Source: Prolixibacteraceae bacterium | GTDB lineage: Bacteria > Bacteroidota > Bacteroidia > Bacteroidales > Prolixibacteraceae | Assembly: GCA_019459485.1 (NCBI GenBank) | Contig: JAIBEZ010000049.1 | Location: forward strand, 43,901-107,900 | DNA: 64,000 nt | Direction: 5' to 3' | Part shown: positions 1 to 9,506 of the stretch, piece by piece | How positions within the stretch are numbered: position 1 is the stretch's first letter | Layout of the letters: each line of letters begins with the position of its first letter | Made by a program: the position numbers and the translations under genes | The notes under the pieces: model-generated | Seen by the model: only the letters and a program-made list of their open reading frames with translations | Databases searched by the model: none | What the model was told of the DNA's origin: nothing

Positions 1-1239
1 AAAAAAATCGTTTACTGGCACCTGACAAGTTGCTGCTCCACCAGTCAATGTCCCGATTACTAATTTATTCTGGTCAAACAACGGACCTCCGGAAGAACCA
101 CTTTCTGTGACACCGTTGTCCCAACGTAAAATTTTCCAGAATCCTTTGGGTACATAGCTTCCATTAAATGATGACGTCTGTGCGATATCGTTGTCAATCG
201 CAATCTTTTTAATATCGCCCAGTGGATGATGAATACTCAATGATGACGACGGTGCCAGTGTCTTTCGGTTCCAGCCTGCAAAATAAGGCCGATAAGAATA
301 AGGCACTGGGTTACTGAGCTGTACCAATGCAAAATCAAGACTGTCAAACGAGGCTTTTAAGCTGCTTCCTGATAATGAACGGCTCACATCACTGTCAATG
401 GAAACACAGGAAGGCGCTTCGTAATTGAAAAGGAATACGGCTGTACTTGCTTCTCTTTCAGTTCCGATGCAATGATTGGCTGTTAACAGATATGGTATTC
501 TGTCAAGCGAAGTATTGTTTAGGAGCGTTCCCGTGCATATTTCGTTACCAGAAATGATAATCCGGCAAACGGCATCCCTTATTTCTTCGGTTCCATCAGC
601 AACATCGCAATTCACATTTACATTGCATGCGCCCGATATTCCCAGTGGACGGTGCGTTCCGGAGGCAGTAATCCCGATAAAATCATGCGAAATCCTTGAA
701 ATTTCAATTTCGCCGGAAAATACTGCACCTTTCGGCTCCTCATATTGAATAAGCAATTCATCGTCAGCCAATGGTTCAACCGCCAATACCTGACTGATTG
801 AATTATTTGCTGAAGTGTATGCACCCTTAATCTCACCGCTATTAACGCCAATCAGGAAAAGCCGGGCATTTTCGGGCAATTTGAAACGACCAAATATTAC
901 ATTTAGTGAATAAGCCCCCACCGACCTTATCCTCAACTGCCAAACATTCAACTCATTATCAGAATACCACTTTCCGGAATTTTTCAGGTCGTATGAAACA
1001 TCAAAAGGATGTGCAAATTGAAATGGCTTGAGCTTTGGTTCACCGGAATCGGCAATGCGATGGGACTTTTGAATCTTTAAATTATCGACTGGTGGTAAAA
1101 TGATCAAATCGTCAGCAAAAACTGATTTAAGTTTTTCGATACGAACGGGAGTTCCACCTTGTGAGATTTGTCCTTTTACCATTGCCGGAAAAAGTACCAA
1201 CAGAAATATGAAGGTGATTATAGTTTTTGATAAAATCAT
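1..1239 (-). CDS. Secreted trypsin-like serine protease, Lys-C (lysyl endopeptidase) type, 3' end missing
   Basis: I translated this open frame by hand. It runs from an ATG at 1239 off the left edge with no stop, about 413 residues. The N-terminus is a signal peptide (MILSKTIITFIFLLV, then a small-residue cleavage region), so the product is exported. A beta-rich N-terminal region of about 200 residues precedes a chymotrypsin-fold domain. Its catalytic triad is visible as TANHC (His), SLDFALVQL (Asp) and ESGSSGGPLF (Ser). The cysteine-rich stretch CNVNVNCDV at the domain start and the GGAATC segment match lysyl endopeptidase-like S1 proteases of Bacteroidota. Such proteins often end in a T9SS sorting domain, which would lie outside the window. 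A promoter sits directly upstream. Lysine specificity is inferred from family likeness only. Confidence 0.85.
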   Translation of the reverse strand, partial: MILSKTIITFIFLLVLFPAMVKGQISQGGTPVRIEKLKSVFADDLIILPPVDNLKIQKSHRIADSGEPKLKPFQFAHPFDVSYDLKNSGKWYSDNELNVWQLRIRSVGAYSLNVIFGRFKLPENARLFLIGVNSGEIKGAYTSANNSISQVLAVEPLADDELLIQYEEPKGAVFSGEIEISRISHDFIGITASGTHRPLGISGACNVNVNCDVADGTEEIRDAVCRIIISGNEICTGTLLNNTSLDRIPYLLTANHCIGTEREASTAVFLFNYEAPSCVSIDSDVSRSLSGSSLKASFDSLDFALVQLSNPVPYSYRPYFAGWNRKTLAPSSSLSIHHPLGDIKKIAIDNDIAQTSSFNGSYVPKGFWKILRWDNGVTESGSSGGPLFDQNKLVIGTLTGGAATCQVPVNDFF

Positions 1240-1259
1240 TTTCTGAAACCATTGAATTT

Positions 1260-1293
1260 CAAAAATAAGATAAATTATCTTATTGGATTCAAA
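1260..1293 (-). promoter_or_regulatory. Promoter of the protease gene
   Basis: Read on the minus strand, TATTTTTG (1267-1260) fits the Bacteroidota -7 box TAnnTTTG. A TTTG (1293-1290) stands 22 nt upstream as the -33 element, slightly more than the usual 19-21. The transcript would start about 15 nt before the ATG at 1239. Confidence 0.5.
1264..1284. promoter_or_regulatory. 21-bp perfect palindrome, candidate operator
   Basis: AATAAGATAA and TTATCTTATT are perfect inverted arms around a single A. The palindrome lies between the -7 and -33 elements of the protease promoter and 26 bp upstream of the -7 box of the divergent TatD gene. A dimeric regulator could bind here. The A/T-rich composition makes some palindromes likely by chance. 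Confidence 0.4.
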
Positions 1294-1309
1294 ATGTTTC
1301 AAATTCAAG

Positions 1310-1317
1310 TAAATTTG
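1310..1317 (+). promoter_or_regulatory. -7 box of the TatD gene promoter
   Basis: TAAATTTG fits TAnnTTTG exactly and lies 19 nt before the ATG at 1337. No exact TTTG is found at -33; ATTG at 1282-1285 is somewhat too far away. Confidence 0.4.
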
Positions 1318-1336
1318 ACCTTTTAACCGCTGTACT

Positions 1337-2008
1337 ATGTTTGAAATTGACATTCACACCCATCAGGTAAAAAATGAAGTTTCTATCGGGATACTAAATA
1401 TTTTTGCACAGGATTTACCATTTCTGAATGATAAATTATACTATTCCGCAGGACTTCACCCATGGCACATCGGGCTGGTCAATCCGGAAGAATGTCTGGA
1501 GTCAATTGAACTTACAATAAGCAAAGAAAACATGCTTGCTATCGGCGAATGCGGCCTCGACCGATCTATAACAGACGACTTCGCAATACAGGAATTCTAT
1601 TTCAGGAAGCAGATTGAAATTGCTAAAAAAAGCTCTAAACCTCTGATTATTCATTGTGTACGGGCGTTTCCGGAACTAATGAAAATTAAGAAGGAAACAA
1701 AATCAGAAATTCCATGGATTATACATGGTTTTCATGGCAATCAGCAAACAGCTTTGCAACTTATGAAGCACAATTTTTACTTTTCTGTTGGCAAAAAGTT
1801 GCTCTCCGATCAACGCAAAAACGATATTTTGAAACTTCTTCCTGCCGAGCGGCTGTTTTTGGAAACCGATGACAGTAATGGGTCAATCAGCGAGATTTAT
1901 TCACTGGCCGCACAAAAATTAAACATGAGTCACGAAGATTTGGCTGCCATCGTCCTTAAGAATTTCAAACACCTGTTTGGATTTGAAAAGCTGCCAATAT
2001 TGATTTAA
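1337..2008 (+). CDS. TatD family metal-dependent hydrolase (short form)
   Basis: TatD-type enzymes are TIM-barrel phosphoesterases, several with DNase activity, using two metal ions. The metal-binding set is visible in order: HTH near residue 7, GECGLD near 72, IHC near 104, IHGFHG near 129 and ETDD near 176. GLHPWH near residue 40 is also typical. At 223 residues it is shorter than the usual 255-265; the short form seems common in Bacteroidota. The gene is divergent from the protease gene and is followed by the promoter and leader of the methionine operon, so it is probably monocistronic. The substrate cannot be read from the sequence. Confidence 0.85.
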   Translation: MFEIDIHTHQVKNEVSIGILNIFAQDLPFLNDKLYYSAGLHPWHIGLVNPEECLESIELTISKENMLAIGECGLDRSITDDFAIQEFYFRKQIEIAKKSSKPLIIHCVRAFPELMKIKKETKSEIPWIIHGFHGNQQTALQLMKHNFYFSVGKKLLSDQRKNDILKLLPAERLFLETDDSNGSISEIYSLAAQKLNMSHEDLAAIVLKNFKHLFGFEKLPILI

Positions 2009-2039
2009 CCTGATTTTTTTTGAACATTTTATAAATAGT

Positions 2040-2070
2040 TTTGTCTATTTGCTAAAACTGTTTATGTTTG
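2040..2070 (+). promoter_or_regulatory. Promoter of the methionine operon
   Basis: TTTG (2040-2043), a 19-nt spacer and TATGTTTG (2063-2070) match both elements of the Bacteroidota housekeeping promoter exactly. Transcription would start near 2077, leaving a leader of about 200 nt before the ATG at 2280. Confidence 0.7.
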
Positions 2071-2076
2071 CACTCA

Positions 2077-2279
2077 ATAAAATCAGGTTATAAAAAATGA
2101 ATTATTCAGCAAAATATAGCTTTTACTGCGTTTTCTCCTCCAGAGCTTGCAATGATTTTATGATGTCTGTCATGCCTATGATAATGCGCTAGCCTTCAGG
2201 CGGTGTGATTATGCATGTTGTTTGAAGGCTTCCATCCGATTAAAGAATTTACCCAAATTTTCATTTTTAAACATTTATC
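2077..2279 (+). promoter_or_regulatory. Long 5' leader with hairpin, candidate cis-regulatory RNA
   Basis: About 200 nt of non-coding RNA would precede the first gene of the methionine operon. AGCCTTCA (2191-2198) pairs perfectly with TGAAGGCT (2223-2230) around a 24-nt loop, 50 nt before the start codon. I looked for the conserved cores of SAM-I and SAM-II riboswitches and did not find them. The RNA may still sense a sulfur metabolite, or act as an attenuator or protein-binding leader. The role is inferred from position. Confidence 0.4.
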
Positions 2280-3623
2280 ATGTCAAATTGTGTCGTACGA
2301 TTTGGCGGAAACAGCTTATCCGAATTCCATGTATTGGAAGCATTCGCCAATCTTTTGAGTGCATCAGGAAAAAAAGCCGTTGTGGTAGTTTCCGCTATAC
2401 CAGAAATACAACAGAGTATCGAGCAGGGAATCAATCTGTTAATAAACAATGCCGCATCTTCTGCACTAATTATGCAGCAGATCAATGATTCAGTCCAGCA
2501 GAAATTAAATGTATTTCAGGAATCAGAATTGAATGAATTGCTAAAATCAGAATTAAATGCCCTGCATAATCTATTGAAAGGCATTGAATTTACCGGCGAT
2601 TTCTCTGTCTCGCTAAAAGATCAGGTTGTAAGTTTTTCGGAAAGGATTACTGCGGCAGTTTTGCAATTGTTTTTATCGAAGAACCAACTTAAATCAACAA
2701 TTATTTATCCTGAAAATCTGGGACTTATAGTTACCGAAGAATACGGGAATGCAACCATTTTATACAAAGAGTCGCCCAATGTAAAAAACTCATTATCAGA
2801 AGGAATAAATTTAATTCCCGGATCATACGGAATCACCAAAAACGGCAAAATTGCCCGGGTAGGTAAAAGTTCTGCTGATTATACTGCCGCCGGAATTACC
2901 CGTTTGATTGATGCGGATTCGCTGCAACTTTGGGAACTCGACAAAGAATTTAGGACATGTGACTCCGAGATAGTGCCAAATGCACAACTGATTCCGCGCC
3001 TGACCTATTCTGAAGCCTCTGAATTGTCTTATTTCAGTGAGCTTTCAATCCATCCGCGAATTGTTGAACCGTTGATCAGCAGACACATTCCCATTCAGGT
3101 TTTCAGGTTGGTTAATAAAGGTAAGGAATTGACAACGATCATTAATTCTGAATCGTTTGTAACGCACAATGTTGTGAAAAGCGTGGTGCATACCGATGAA
3201 ATTGCAGTATTGAAACTAAATGGCCCGGGTGTTGGTTTTAAACCCGGTATTCTGGCAAAAGTGACAACCGCATTTCATAACTCCGGAATCAATATTCGAT
3301 CTGTAATTACCTCACAGGTAAGTATTAATATCATCCTGAACAAAAACGAAATTACCCGGGCCCGAAAGATTTGCAGAGAATTGCCATTGAGTTCAGTAAG
3401 CGAAATAATCATTGAAGACAAGGTTTCTCTCATTGCGGTAGTTGGTCATGGAATGCAGCAACACCATGGTGTATCGGCCAAACTATTTACAGCCGTTGCC
3501 CAACACAAAATAAACGTACTACTCAGTGGTTCAGGCGCTTCTGATCTGGCAAGCTATTTAATTGTTGACCGGAAAGACACGCAGAAAGCCATCAAAGAGA
3601 TTCATCAGATTTTTTTTGATTAG
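2280..3623 (+). CDS. Aspartokinase-like protein with two ACT domains, altered active-site motifs
   Basis: The protein (447 residues) has the amino-acid-kinase fold followed by two ACT domains (about 300-370 and 375-447), as in aspartate kinase, which phosphorylates aspartate at the start of Met/Thr/Lys synthesis. It is the first gene of an operon with metY (27 nt gap) and metA. Several signature motifs differ from the family: the N-terminal KFGGTS is VRFGGNS, with Arg in place of the catalytic Lys; GRGGSDYTA is GKSSADYTA; and the usual TDVDGVYTADP is LDKEFRTCDSE. The later stretch YSEASELSYF and HPRIVEP is conserved. No homoserine dehydrogenase domain is attached. It may be a divergent methionine-pathway kinase or a regulatory pseudo-kinase. 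The family is clear; activity is uncertain. Confidence 0.8.
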   Translation: MSNCVVRFGGNSLSEFHVLEAFANLLSASGKKAVVVVSAIPEIQQSIEQGINLLINNAASSALIMQQINDSVQQKLNVFQESELNELLKSELNALHNLLKGIEFTGDFSVSLKDQVVSFSERITAAVLQLFLSKNQLKSTIIYPENLGLIVTEEYGNATILYKESPNVKNSLSEGINLIPGSYGITKNGKIARVGKSSADYTAAGITRLIDADSLQLWELDKEFRTCDSEIVPNAQLIPRLTYSEASELSYFSELSIHPRIVEPLISRHIPIQVFRLVNKGKELTTIINSESFVTHNVVKSVVHTDEIAVLKLNGPGVGFKPGILAKVTTAFHNSGINIRSVITSQVSINIILNKNEITRARKICRELPLSSVSEIIIEDKVSLIAVVGHGMQQHHGVSAKLFTAVAQHKINVLLSGSGASDLASYLIVDRKDTQKAIKEIHQIFFD

Positions 3624-3632
3624 ATTTTTTAA

Positions 3633-4955
<1,323 letters not shown>

Positions 4956-5027
4956 TTTTACAAAACTTTTATCGGAATCTCTGCTTCAATCAGAGGTTCC
5001 GGTATTACAAATTAAACTATTGACATT

Positions 5028-5969
5028 ATGCCAATTAACATTCCAGATAAATTGCCGGCAATAGAATTGCTCGAGAAAGAGAATATATTTATCATGGACG
5101 AATCGCGTGCTTCGCAGCAGGATATTCGTCCGTTAAAAATCATCATTGTCAATCTGATGCCGGTCAAAGTTACCACGGAGACCGATCTTATACGTTTGCT
5201 TTCCAATACGCCACTCCAGATAGAAATTGATTTTCTGAGGATGAAAGGGCATAAATCAAAAAACACTTCGGAAGTACACATGAAGGCCTTTTACAAGACT
5301 TTTGATCAGTTGAAATCGCACAATTATGATGGAATGGTTGTCACCGGAGCACCGGTAGAAATGCTTCCTTTTGAGGATGTTACCTATTGGAATGAACTTA
5401 CAGAGATATTTGAATGGTCAACAAAACATGTGACTTCTTCGATGTTTATCTGCTGGGCGGCACAAGCTGGATTGCACCATTTTTACGGCATTCCGAAATA
5501 TTTGCTTCATGAAAAGATGTTTGGAGTATTTAAACACCGCAATTTAAATGACAAATTACCTATTTTTAGGGGATTTGATGATGAATATTATGTGCCCCAT
5601 TCACGTCATACTGAAGTGCTTGAAGCAGACATTGAAAAAGTAAGTGAATTGAAAATAGTTTCAAAGTCTGACGAATCGGGTGTTAACATGGTGATGACTC
5701 ACAATGGCCGTCAATTCTTTATTACCGGGCATTCTGAATATTCGAGATTTACGCTCGACACTGAGTACAAGCGCGATGTGAAGAAAAACCTTCCCATACA
5801 GATACCCGCAAATTATTATCCTGATAATGATCCGAATAAGGAACCTGTTATGCGGTGGAGAGGCCATTCCAACCTGTTGATTTCGAATTGGCTCAACTAT
5901 TACGTCTATCAGGCGACACCCTATAATCTTGACGGGCCAATGCCTTTCAGCCTTGATTTCCAGATTTGA
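5028..5969 (+). CDS. metA: Homoserine O-acetyltransferase, MetA type
   Basis: MetA activates homoserine by acylation, the first committed step of methionine synthesis. The 313-residue protein aligns along its length with the MetA family. The nucleophile is Cys142 in FICWAAQAG, and the conserved GFDDEYYVPHSRHTEV and ITGHSEYSR segments carry the catalytic His and Glu region. Residue 111, in TGAPVEML, is Glu. In this family Glu111 is known to favour acetyl-CoA while Gly111 (as in E. coli) favours succinyl-CoA, so this enzyme should make O-acetylhomoserine although many databases would name it a succinyltransferase. It is the third gene of the operon, 72 nt after metY. Confidence 0.92.
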   Translation: MPINIPDKLPAIELLEKENIFIMDESRASQQDIRPLKIIIVNLMPVKVTTETDLIRLLSNTPLQIEIDFLRMKGHKSKNTSEVHMKAFYKTFDQLKSHNYDGMVVTGAPVEMLPFEDVTYWNELTEIFEWSTKHVTSSMFICWAAQAGLHHFYGIPKYLLHEKMFGVFKHRNLNDKLPIFRGFDDEYYVPHSRHTEVLEADIEKVSELKIVSKSDESGVNMVMTHNGRQFFITGHSEYSRFTLDTEYKRDVKKNLPIQIPANYYPDNDPNKEPVMRWRGHSNLLISNWLNYYVYQATPYNLDGPMPFSLDFQI

Positions 5970-6022
5970 GGTTGAAAATCTCGAAGAAAACAGTTTCTTT
6001 TGAATTCTTAAAACTGAAAAAT

Positions 6023-6430
6023 ATGCTTGGTTATCAATGGGAAGAAAAATACAGTGTTGGAGTTCAGTCGATCGACAATCAACACAAAGAAATCTTCAGG
6101 CTTCTGGACAATCTGTTTAAGGCATTGAAGTCAGGACAGGCAGCACAAACCACCGTCAGGATTATTACTGAACTGGAAAATTACGCTGTGATACATTTTC
6201 ACAAGGAAGAATTTTTCTTCAGGCAATTCAATTATACTGAATCACCCGAACATTTGCAGGAACACAAACAATTCATTGAGAAAGTTGCCGCCATTAAGGC
6301 AGATGCAAAATCAGGAAAATTGGCATCCTCCTTCGAATTAATCAACTTTCTGAAAAATTGGGTAGATCATCATATTCTGGTGGTTGACATGAAATACCGC
6401 GGCTGCTTTCATGAAAATGGACTGCGTTAG
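6023..6430 (+). CDS. Bacteriohemerythrin
   Basis: A single-domain hemerythrin of 135 residues that binds O2 at a non-heme di-iron site, used for oxygen sensing, storage or protection. All expected ligands are present: His21 (DNQH), His58 and Glu62 (HFHKEE), His77 and His81 (HLQEH), His116/117 (DHH) and Asp122. I chose the ATG at 6023 because the family begins there (GYQWEEKYSVGV); the frame is open back to a TTG at 5966 that overlaps the metA stop. It lies only 53 nt after metA and may be co-transcribed, though a link with methionine synthesis is not obvious. It ends 7 nt before the convergent OmpA-family gene. Confidence 0.9.
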   Translation: MLGYQWEEKYSVGVQSIDNQHKEIFRLLDNLFKALKSGQAAQTTVRIITELENYAVIHFHKEEFFFRQFNYTESPEHLQEHKQFIEKVAAIKADAKSGKLASSFELINFLKNWVDHHILVVDMKYRGCFHENGLR

Positions 6431-6437
6431 TGCATCA

Positions 6438-8375
6438 TTATTTTCGGGTAATTTTAAATTCGGTTCTGCGGTTCAGGGCTCTGCCTTCAATCGTTTCATT
6501 CGGGCTAATTGGCCGCGAATAACCGTAACCTTTAAATGTCATTCTGTATTTTTCTATTCCCTGATCAACCAGATACGTATATACTTCTTCTGCCCTCGAT
6601 TCTGAAAGTACCCGGTTCAGTTCCTCGCTGCCCACGTTATCAGTATGCCCTTCCAGTTCAATGTAAAGGGATTTATTGGTGATCAGAAAATCAATCAAAC
6701 GTTTAAGTTCAATCTTCGATTCAGGAAGTAATTCATACGAGCCGGTGTTGAAAAATACATTCCGCAGAACAACAGAGCCACCAATTTCTATCTTTTTAAG
6801 TTTAATTTCAAGAATATACGGATCAATAAATTCCATTTTTTCCTTCAATTGAAAGTTCTCCGAGAAAAACAAATATCCATCAGCTGAAACATTGAAAGCA
6901 TATTCCTTTCCAAGCGGCAGGCACATCAGGAACTCGCCCTTTTCCCAGCACGACTCACCATTTATAACTGACTTTGCATTTCCCAGATCAACCAGTTCCA
7001 CCTTTGCACAAATTGGCAGGCCGGAATCGCTGTCGGTAATTTTGCCCTTGATGTACGATACCGGAGTTGGCCGGGCCTCTTTGTGCAATTGAAAAGAATA
7101 AATATCCATCCCCATTGAACCTGGCCTGTCTGATGAATAATAGGCAATTTTACCTGCCGCATCAACCACCAATCCCTGCTCATCTTTATGTGAATTGATT
7201 GGAAATCCAATGTTGTGTGGTTTGATCCAAACTGAATCATTTCTCAAACGACTGTAAAAAATATCATAACCGCCCAATCCCTGCCAGTGATCAGATGCAA
7301 AATATAAAGTTTTACCATCGGAATGGATGAATGGGGACATTTCATTTCCTGGTGTATTGATTGAATCGCCCAGATTGAAGGCATGGCCCCAAACAGGCAT
7401 CCCTACTGCTGAAAAACCCAATAAATTACATTTCCAAATATCCATTCCACCTTTCCCACCTTTCCGGCTACTCACAAAATAAAGTGATTCGCCATTGGCT
7501 GAAATGGAAGGTTGTGATTCCCAAGATGATGTATTGACAGGTTCTCCGGCATTTTGAGGAACAGACCATACCCCACCTTTATTCCTGGAGAAATAGATAT
7601 CGCAACTTCCAATGCCATCCGTTCTGGTACACGCCGTAAAAAATAATAATTTGCCATCAGTTGAAACAGATTGAGCTCCTTCGTTGTAGATTGTATTGAT
7701 AGATGTGAGCGGTTCACTTTCCTGCCACTGATTATTAATTAATTGAGAAGTATGGAAATCTTCCTGGGCCATACTTTTAATTTCTCCATTGGGCGAATTT
7801 GCTCCTACAAGCCTTGTGAAAATGAGTGTTTTACCATCAACTGTAATACTTGGCCAATATTCGTCATCTTCTGAATTGATATTTGGTCCCAGATTAACTG
7901 ATACGAATGGAACTGGCATGTTTAATAGTATGACAGCTCCGGCACATTTTTCAATATTTTGCTTTGCTTTCTCTGCAAATTTTCCTTTTTCCCCATCAAT
8001 TTTAAGGTAATTTTTATACGAATCTACTGCCTTTTGATAAAATCCAGACCGGTAATAGGCATTTCCAAGTGTAAAATACAATTTTGGAAATTTGGTGGTG
8101 TTTATTTGAATGGCAGTCTCCAGCGACTTAATTTGTAAATAAACTGAATCCAATCCCTGATAAATATCTGATTTAAAAAGATATGGTTCCAGAAATTCAG
8201 AATCCAGTTCAATTGCGTCGTCCAGAAGAGAAAGGGATTTGCTCGTCAGGTTATTTTCGTATGCAATTTTGGATTCTTCAAAAAGTCTGACTGCTTTTTT
8301 ATTATCAGTTGAATAACTTTGTCCAAAAGTGTATCCCAAAAATGACATCAGAATAAACGTAAAAAAAGTTCTCAT
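6438..8375 (-). CDS. PorE-like outer-membrane protein (TPR, PD40 propeller, regulatory domain, OmpA)
   Basis: The 645-residue product has a signal peptide (MRTFFTFILMSFLGYTFGQ), TPR-like helices to about residue 150, PD40/WD40-like propeller repeats at about 165-430 (for example DGKTLIFTR, DGKLLFFTA, DGKTLYFAS), a carboxypeptidase-regulatory-like domain at about 445-530, and an OmpA peptidoglycan-binding domain at 540-645 (LEGHTDNVGSEELN, SESRAEEV, GYSRPI). The same four-part order is found in PorE, which anchors the type IX secretion machine to peptidoglycan in Porphyromonas gingivalis. Bacteroidota carry several paralogs of this architecture, so a T9SS role is possible but not proven. No lipobox cysteine is seen at the signal cleavage site. 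Confidence 0.8.
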   Translation of the reverse strand: MRTFFTFILMSFLGYTFGQSYSTDNKKAVRLFEESKIAYENNLTSKSLSLLDDAIELDSEFLEPYLFKSDIYQGLDSVYLQIKSLETAIQINTTKFPKLYFTLGNAYYRSGFYQKAVDSYKNYLKIDGEKGKFAEKAKQNIEKCAGAVILLNMPVPFVSVNLGPNINSEDDEYWPSITVDGKTLIFTRLVGANSPNGEIKSMAQEDFHTSQLINNQWQESEPLTSINTIYNEGAQSVSTDGKLLFFTACTRTDGIGSCDIYFSRNKGGVWSVPQNAGEPVNTSSWESQPSISANGESLYFVSSRKGGKGGMDIWKCNLLGFSAVGMPVWGHAFNLGDSINTPGNEMSPFIHSDGKTLYFASDHWQGLGGYDIFYSRLRNDSVWIKPHNIGFPINSHKDEQGLVVDAAGKIAYYSSDRPGSMGMDIYSFQLHKEARPTPVSYIKGKITDSDSGLPICAKVELVDLGNAKSVINGESCWEKGEFLMCLPLGKEYAFNVSADGYLFFSENFQLKEKMEFIDPYILEIKLKKIEIGGSVVLRNVFFNTGSYELLPESKIELKRLIDFLITNKSLYIELEGHTDNVGSEELNRVLSESRAEEVYTYLVDQGIEKYRMTFKGYGYSRPISPNETIEGRALNRRTEFKITRK

Positions 8376-8646
8376 TGCAGTTTTATTGAATAAAACGAAT
8401 GTAGGGTTAATTTATTGGGTATAACTAATTCAGGAAACTTTTAATTCTTTTTATCGTATTTTAAAAATATAAAAATTAAGAATAAACCATAATAAACACA
8501 TTATCAGTAACTACTAAAAAAAAATAAATATTTTTTCACAAAGAAGTTTGGAATATCTATTTTTTTTTTCATAGTTTAACAATCAAATATTAATCCTATT
8601 TATTAATTTTTAAAATCTTAATTATCAAACATTTAGATTTTTTGCA

Positions 8647-8844
8647 ATGAAAACAAACAAGAATCTGAAAATTACAAAGAAAGGTGGAATACCTTTAAAA
8701 GCAGATGGTGATGTGATTAAAGCACCCAAATTACAGAAAGACAAGAGCTCAAAAAGAAGATTATCTATTTATGACGATTTTTCGGATGAAAATCTTGACA
8801 ACCTTAAAATGGATTTTGACGAAGATGACTTGGATTATGCCTAA
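8647..8844 (+). CDS. Small charged protein of unknown function (65 aa)
   Basis: The product has a basic N-terminal half (many Lys: TNKNLKITKKGG, KDKSSKRR) and a strongly acidic C-terminal tail (DDFSDENLDN, DFDEDDLDYA), with no signal peptide or membrane segment. I do not recognise a family. It stands alone with a very A/T-rich upstream region of 270 bp and a strong terminator 59 nt downstream, which makes a separate short transcript believable. A TTTG at 8547 with TAGTTTAA at 8572 could be a weak promoter. The charge split suggests binding to nucleic acid or to a basic partner, but that is only a guess. Confidence 0.6.
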   Translation: MKTNKNLKITKKGGIPLKADGDVIKAPKLQKDKSSKRRLSIYDDFSDENLDNLKMDFDEDDLDYA

Positions 8845-8902
8845 GACAAATAATTAACATATATAAATGCTTCCCCAGGGGCTGACATTTAAGAATATAA
8901 AG

Positions 8903-8930
8903 AAAAAGACCAGTTGATCTGGTCTTTTTT
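8903..8930 (+). terminator. Bidirectional rho-independent terminator
   Basis: AAAAAGACCAG (8903-8913) and CTGGTCTTTTT (8919-8929) form an 11-bp stem around a 5-nt loop, with a T run after it on the + strand and on the - strand. It separates the 65-aa gene from the convergent DUF4251 gene. Confidence 0.9.
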
Positions 8931-8939
8931 CATTTGTGC

Positions 8940-9428
8940 TCATTTCATCTTCCCAATAACTCCGTAATAACTAATTTGTTGCCTGTTACGAAAAGTGATT
9001 CTTAAATCAGCATACGCGTTCAAACCCGTAGTTAAATATATCAAATACGAATCCTTGCTGTCAGCCACTTCTGCTGAAATGGTATATATCCTTTTCTTTT
9101 CATTCCATACTCTTTCAATTTTTTCGGCAGTAATTTCAAATTTCACCCCATCGCTTCCGCCGTAAGGCACGGAATACGCTCTTCCAAAGTATGGCAAATA
9201 GGCTGTCAGTTTCAGGCTGTCAAAAACCAGGTCATATGTCGCCCCCAGGTTATTAAAATTGCCCAGTGTTGATTGAGCAGAACTTGCAGCAAAACGAAAA
9301 CGTCCTGATTCAATCAGCTCAAACGTTTCCTTTTCCTTTTGCATCCTGCGTTCTTTCCGGTCGTTTGGCTGAAATCCGCTAAAAACCAGAAAGAAAGTGA
9401 TCATGAGAAATATTCCTATCCTATTCAT
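8940..9428 (-). CDS. DUF4251 family exported protein
   Basis: The 162-residue protein begins with a hydrophobic signal sequence (IGIFLMITFFLVFSGF) and then matches the Bacteroidota DUF4251 pattern: a charged helix, SGRFRFAAS, the YLPYFGRAYSVPYGGSDG core near residue 77, and a C-terminal RQQISYYGVI strand. It is probably periplasmic or attached to the envelope. The function of the family is unknown. It is 78 nt downstream of the hydroxyacid dehydrogenase gene on the same strand and could be the last gene of that group. Confidence 0.8.
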   Translation of the reverse strand: MNRIGIFLMITFFLVFSGFQPNDRKERRMQKEKETFELIESGRFRFAASSAQSTLGNFNNLGATYDLVFDSLKLTAYLPYFGRAYSVPYGGSDGVKFEITAEKIERVWNEKKRIYTISAEVADSKDSYLIYLTTGLNAYADLRITFRNRQQISYYGVIGKMK

Positions 9429-9506
9429 AATTACTGAATTTTAAATTAACGATCTGTTTTTCAGTATTTATAACGAATAAAAAATACGGAAGTTTCCTCA
9501 TTTATT

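Noticed and set aside
2077..2279. SAM-I, SAM-II or T-box riboswitch in the methionine leader
   Set aside because: The conserved cores of these families were looked for by eye and are missing; only an unclassified hairpin is left.
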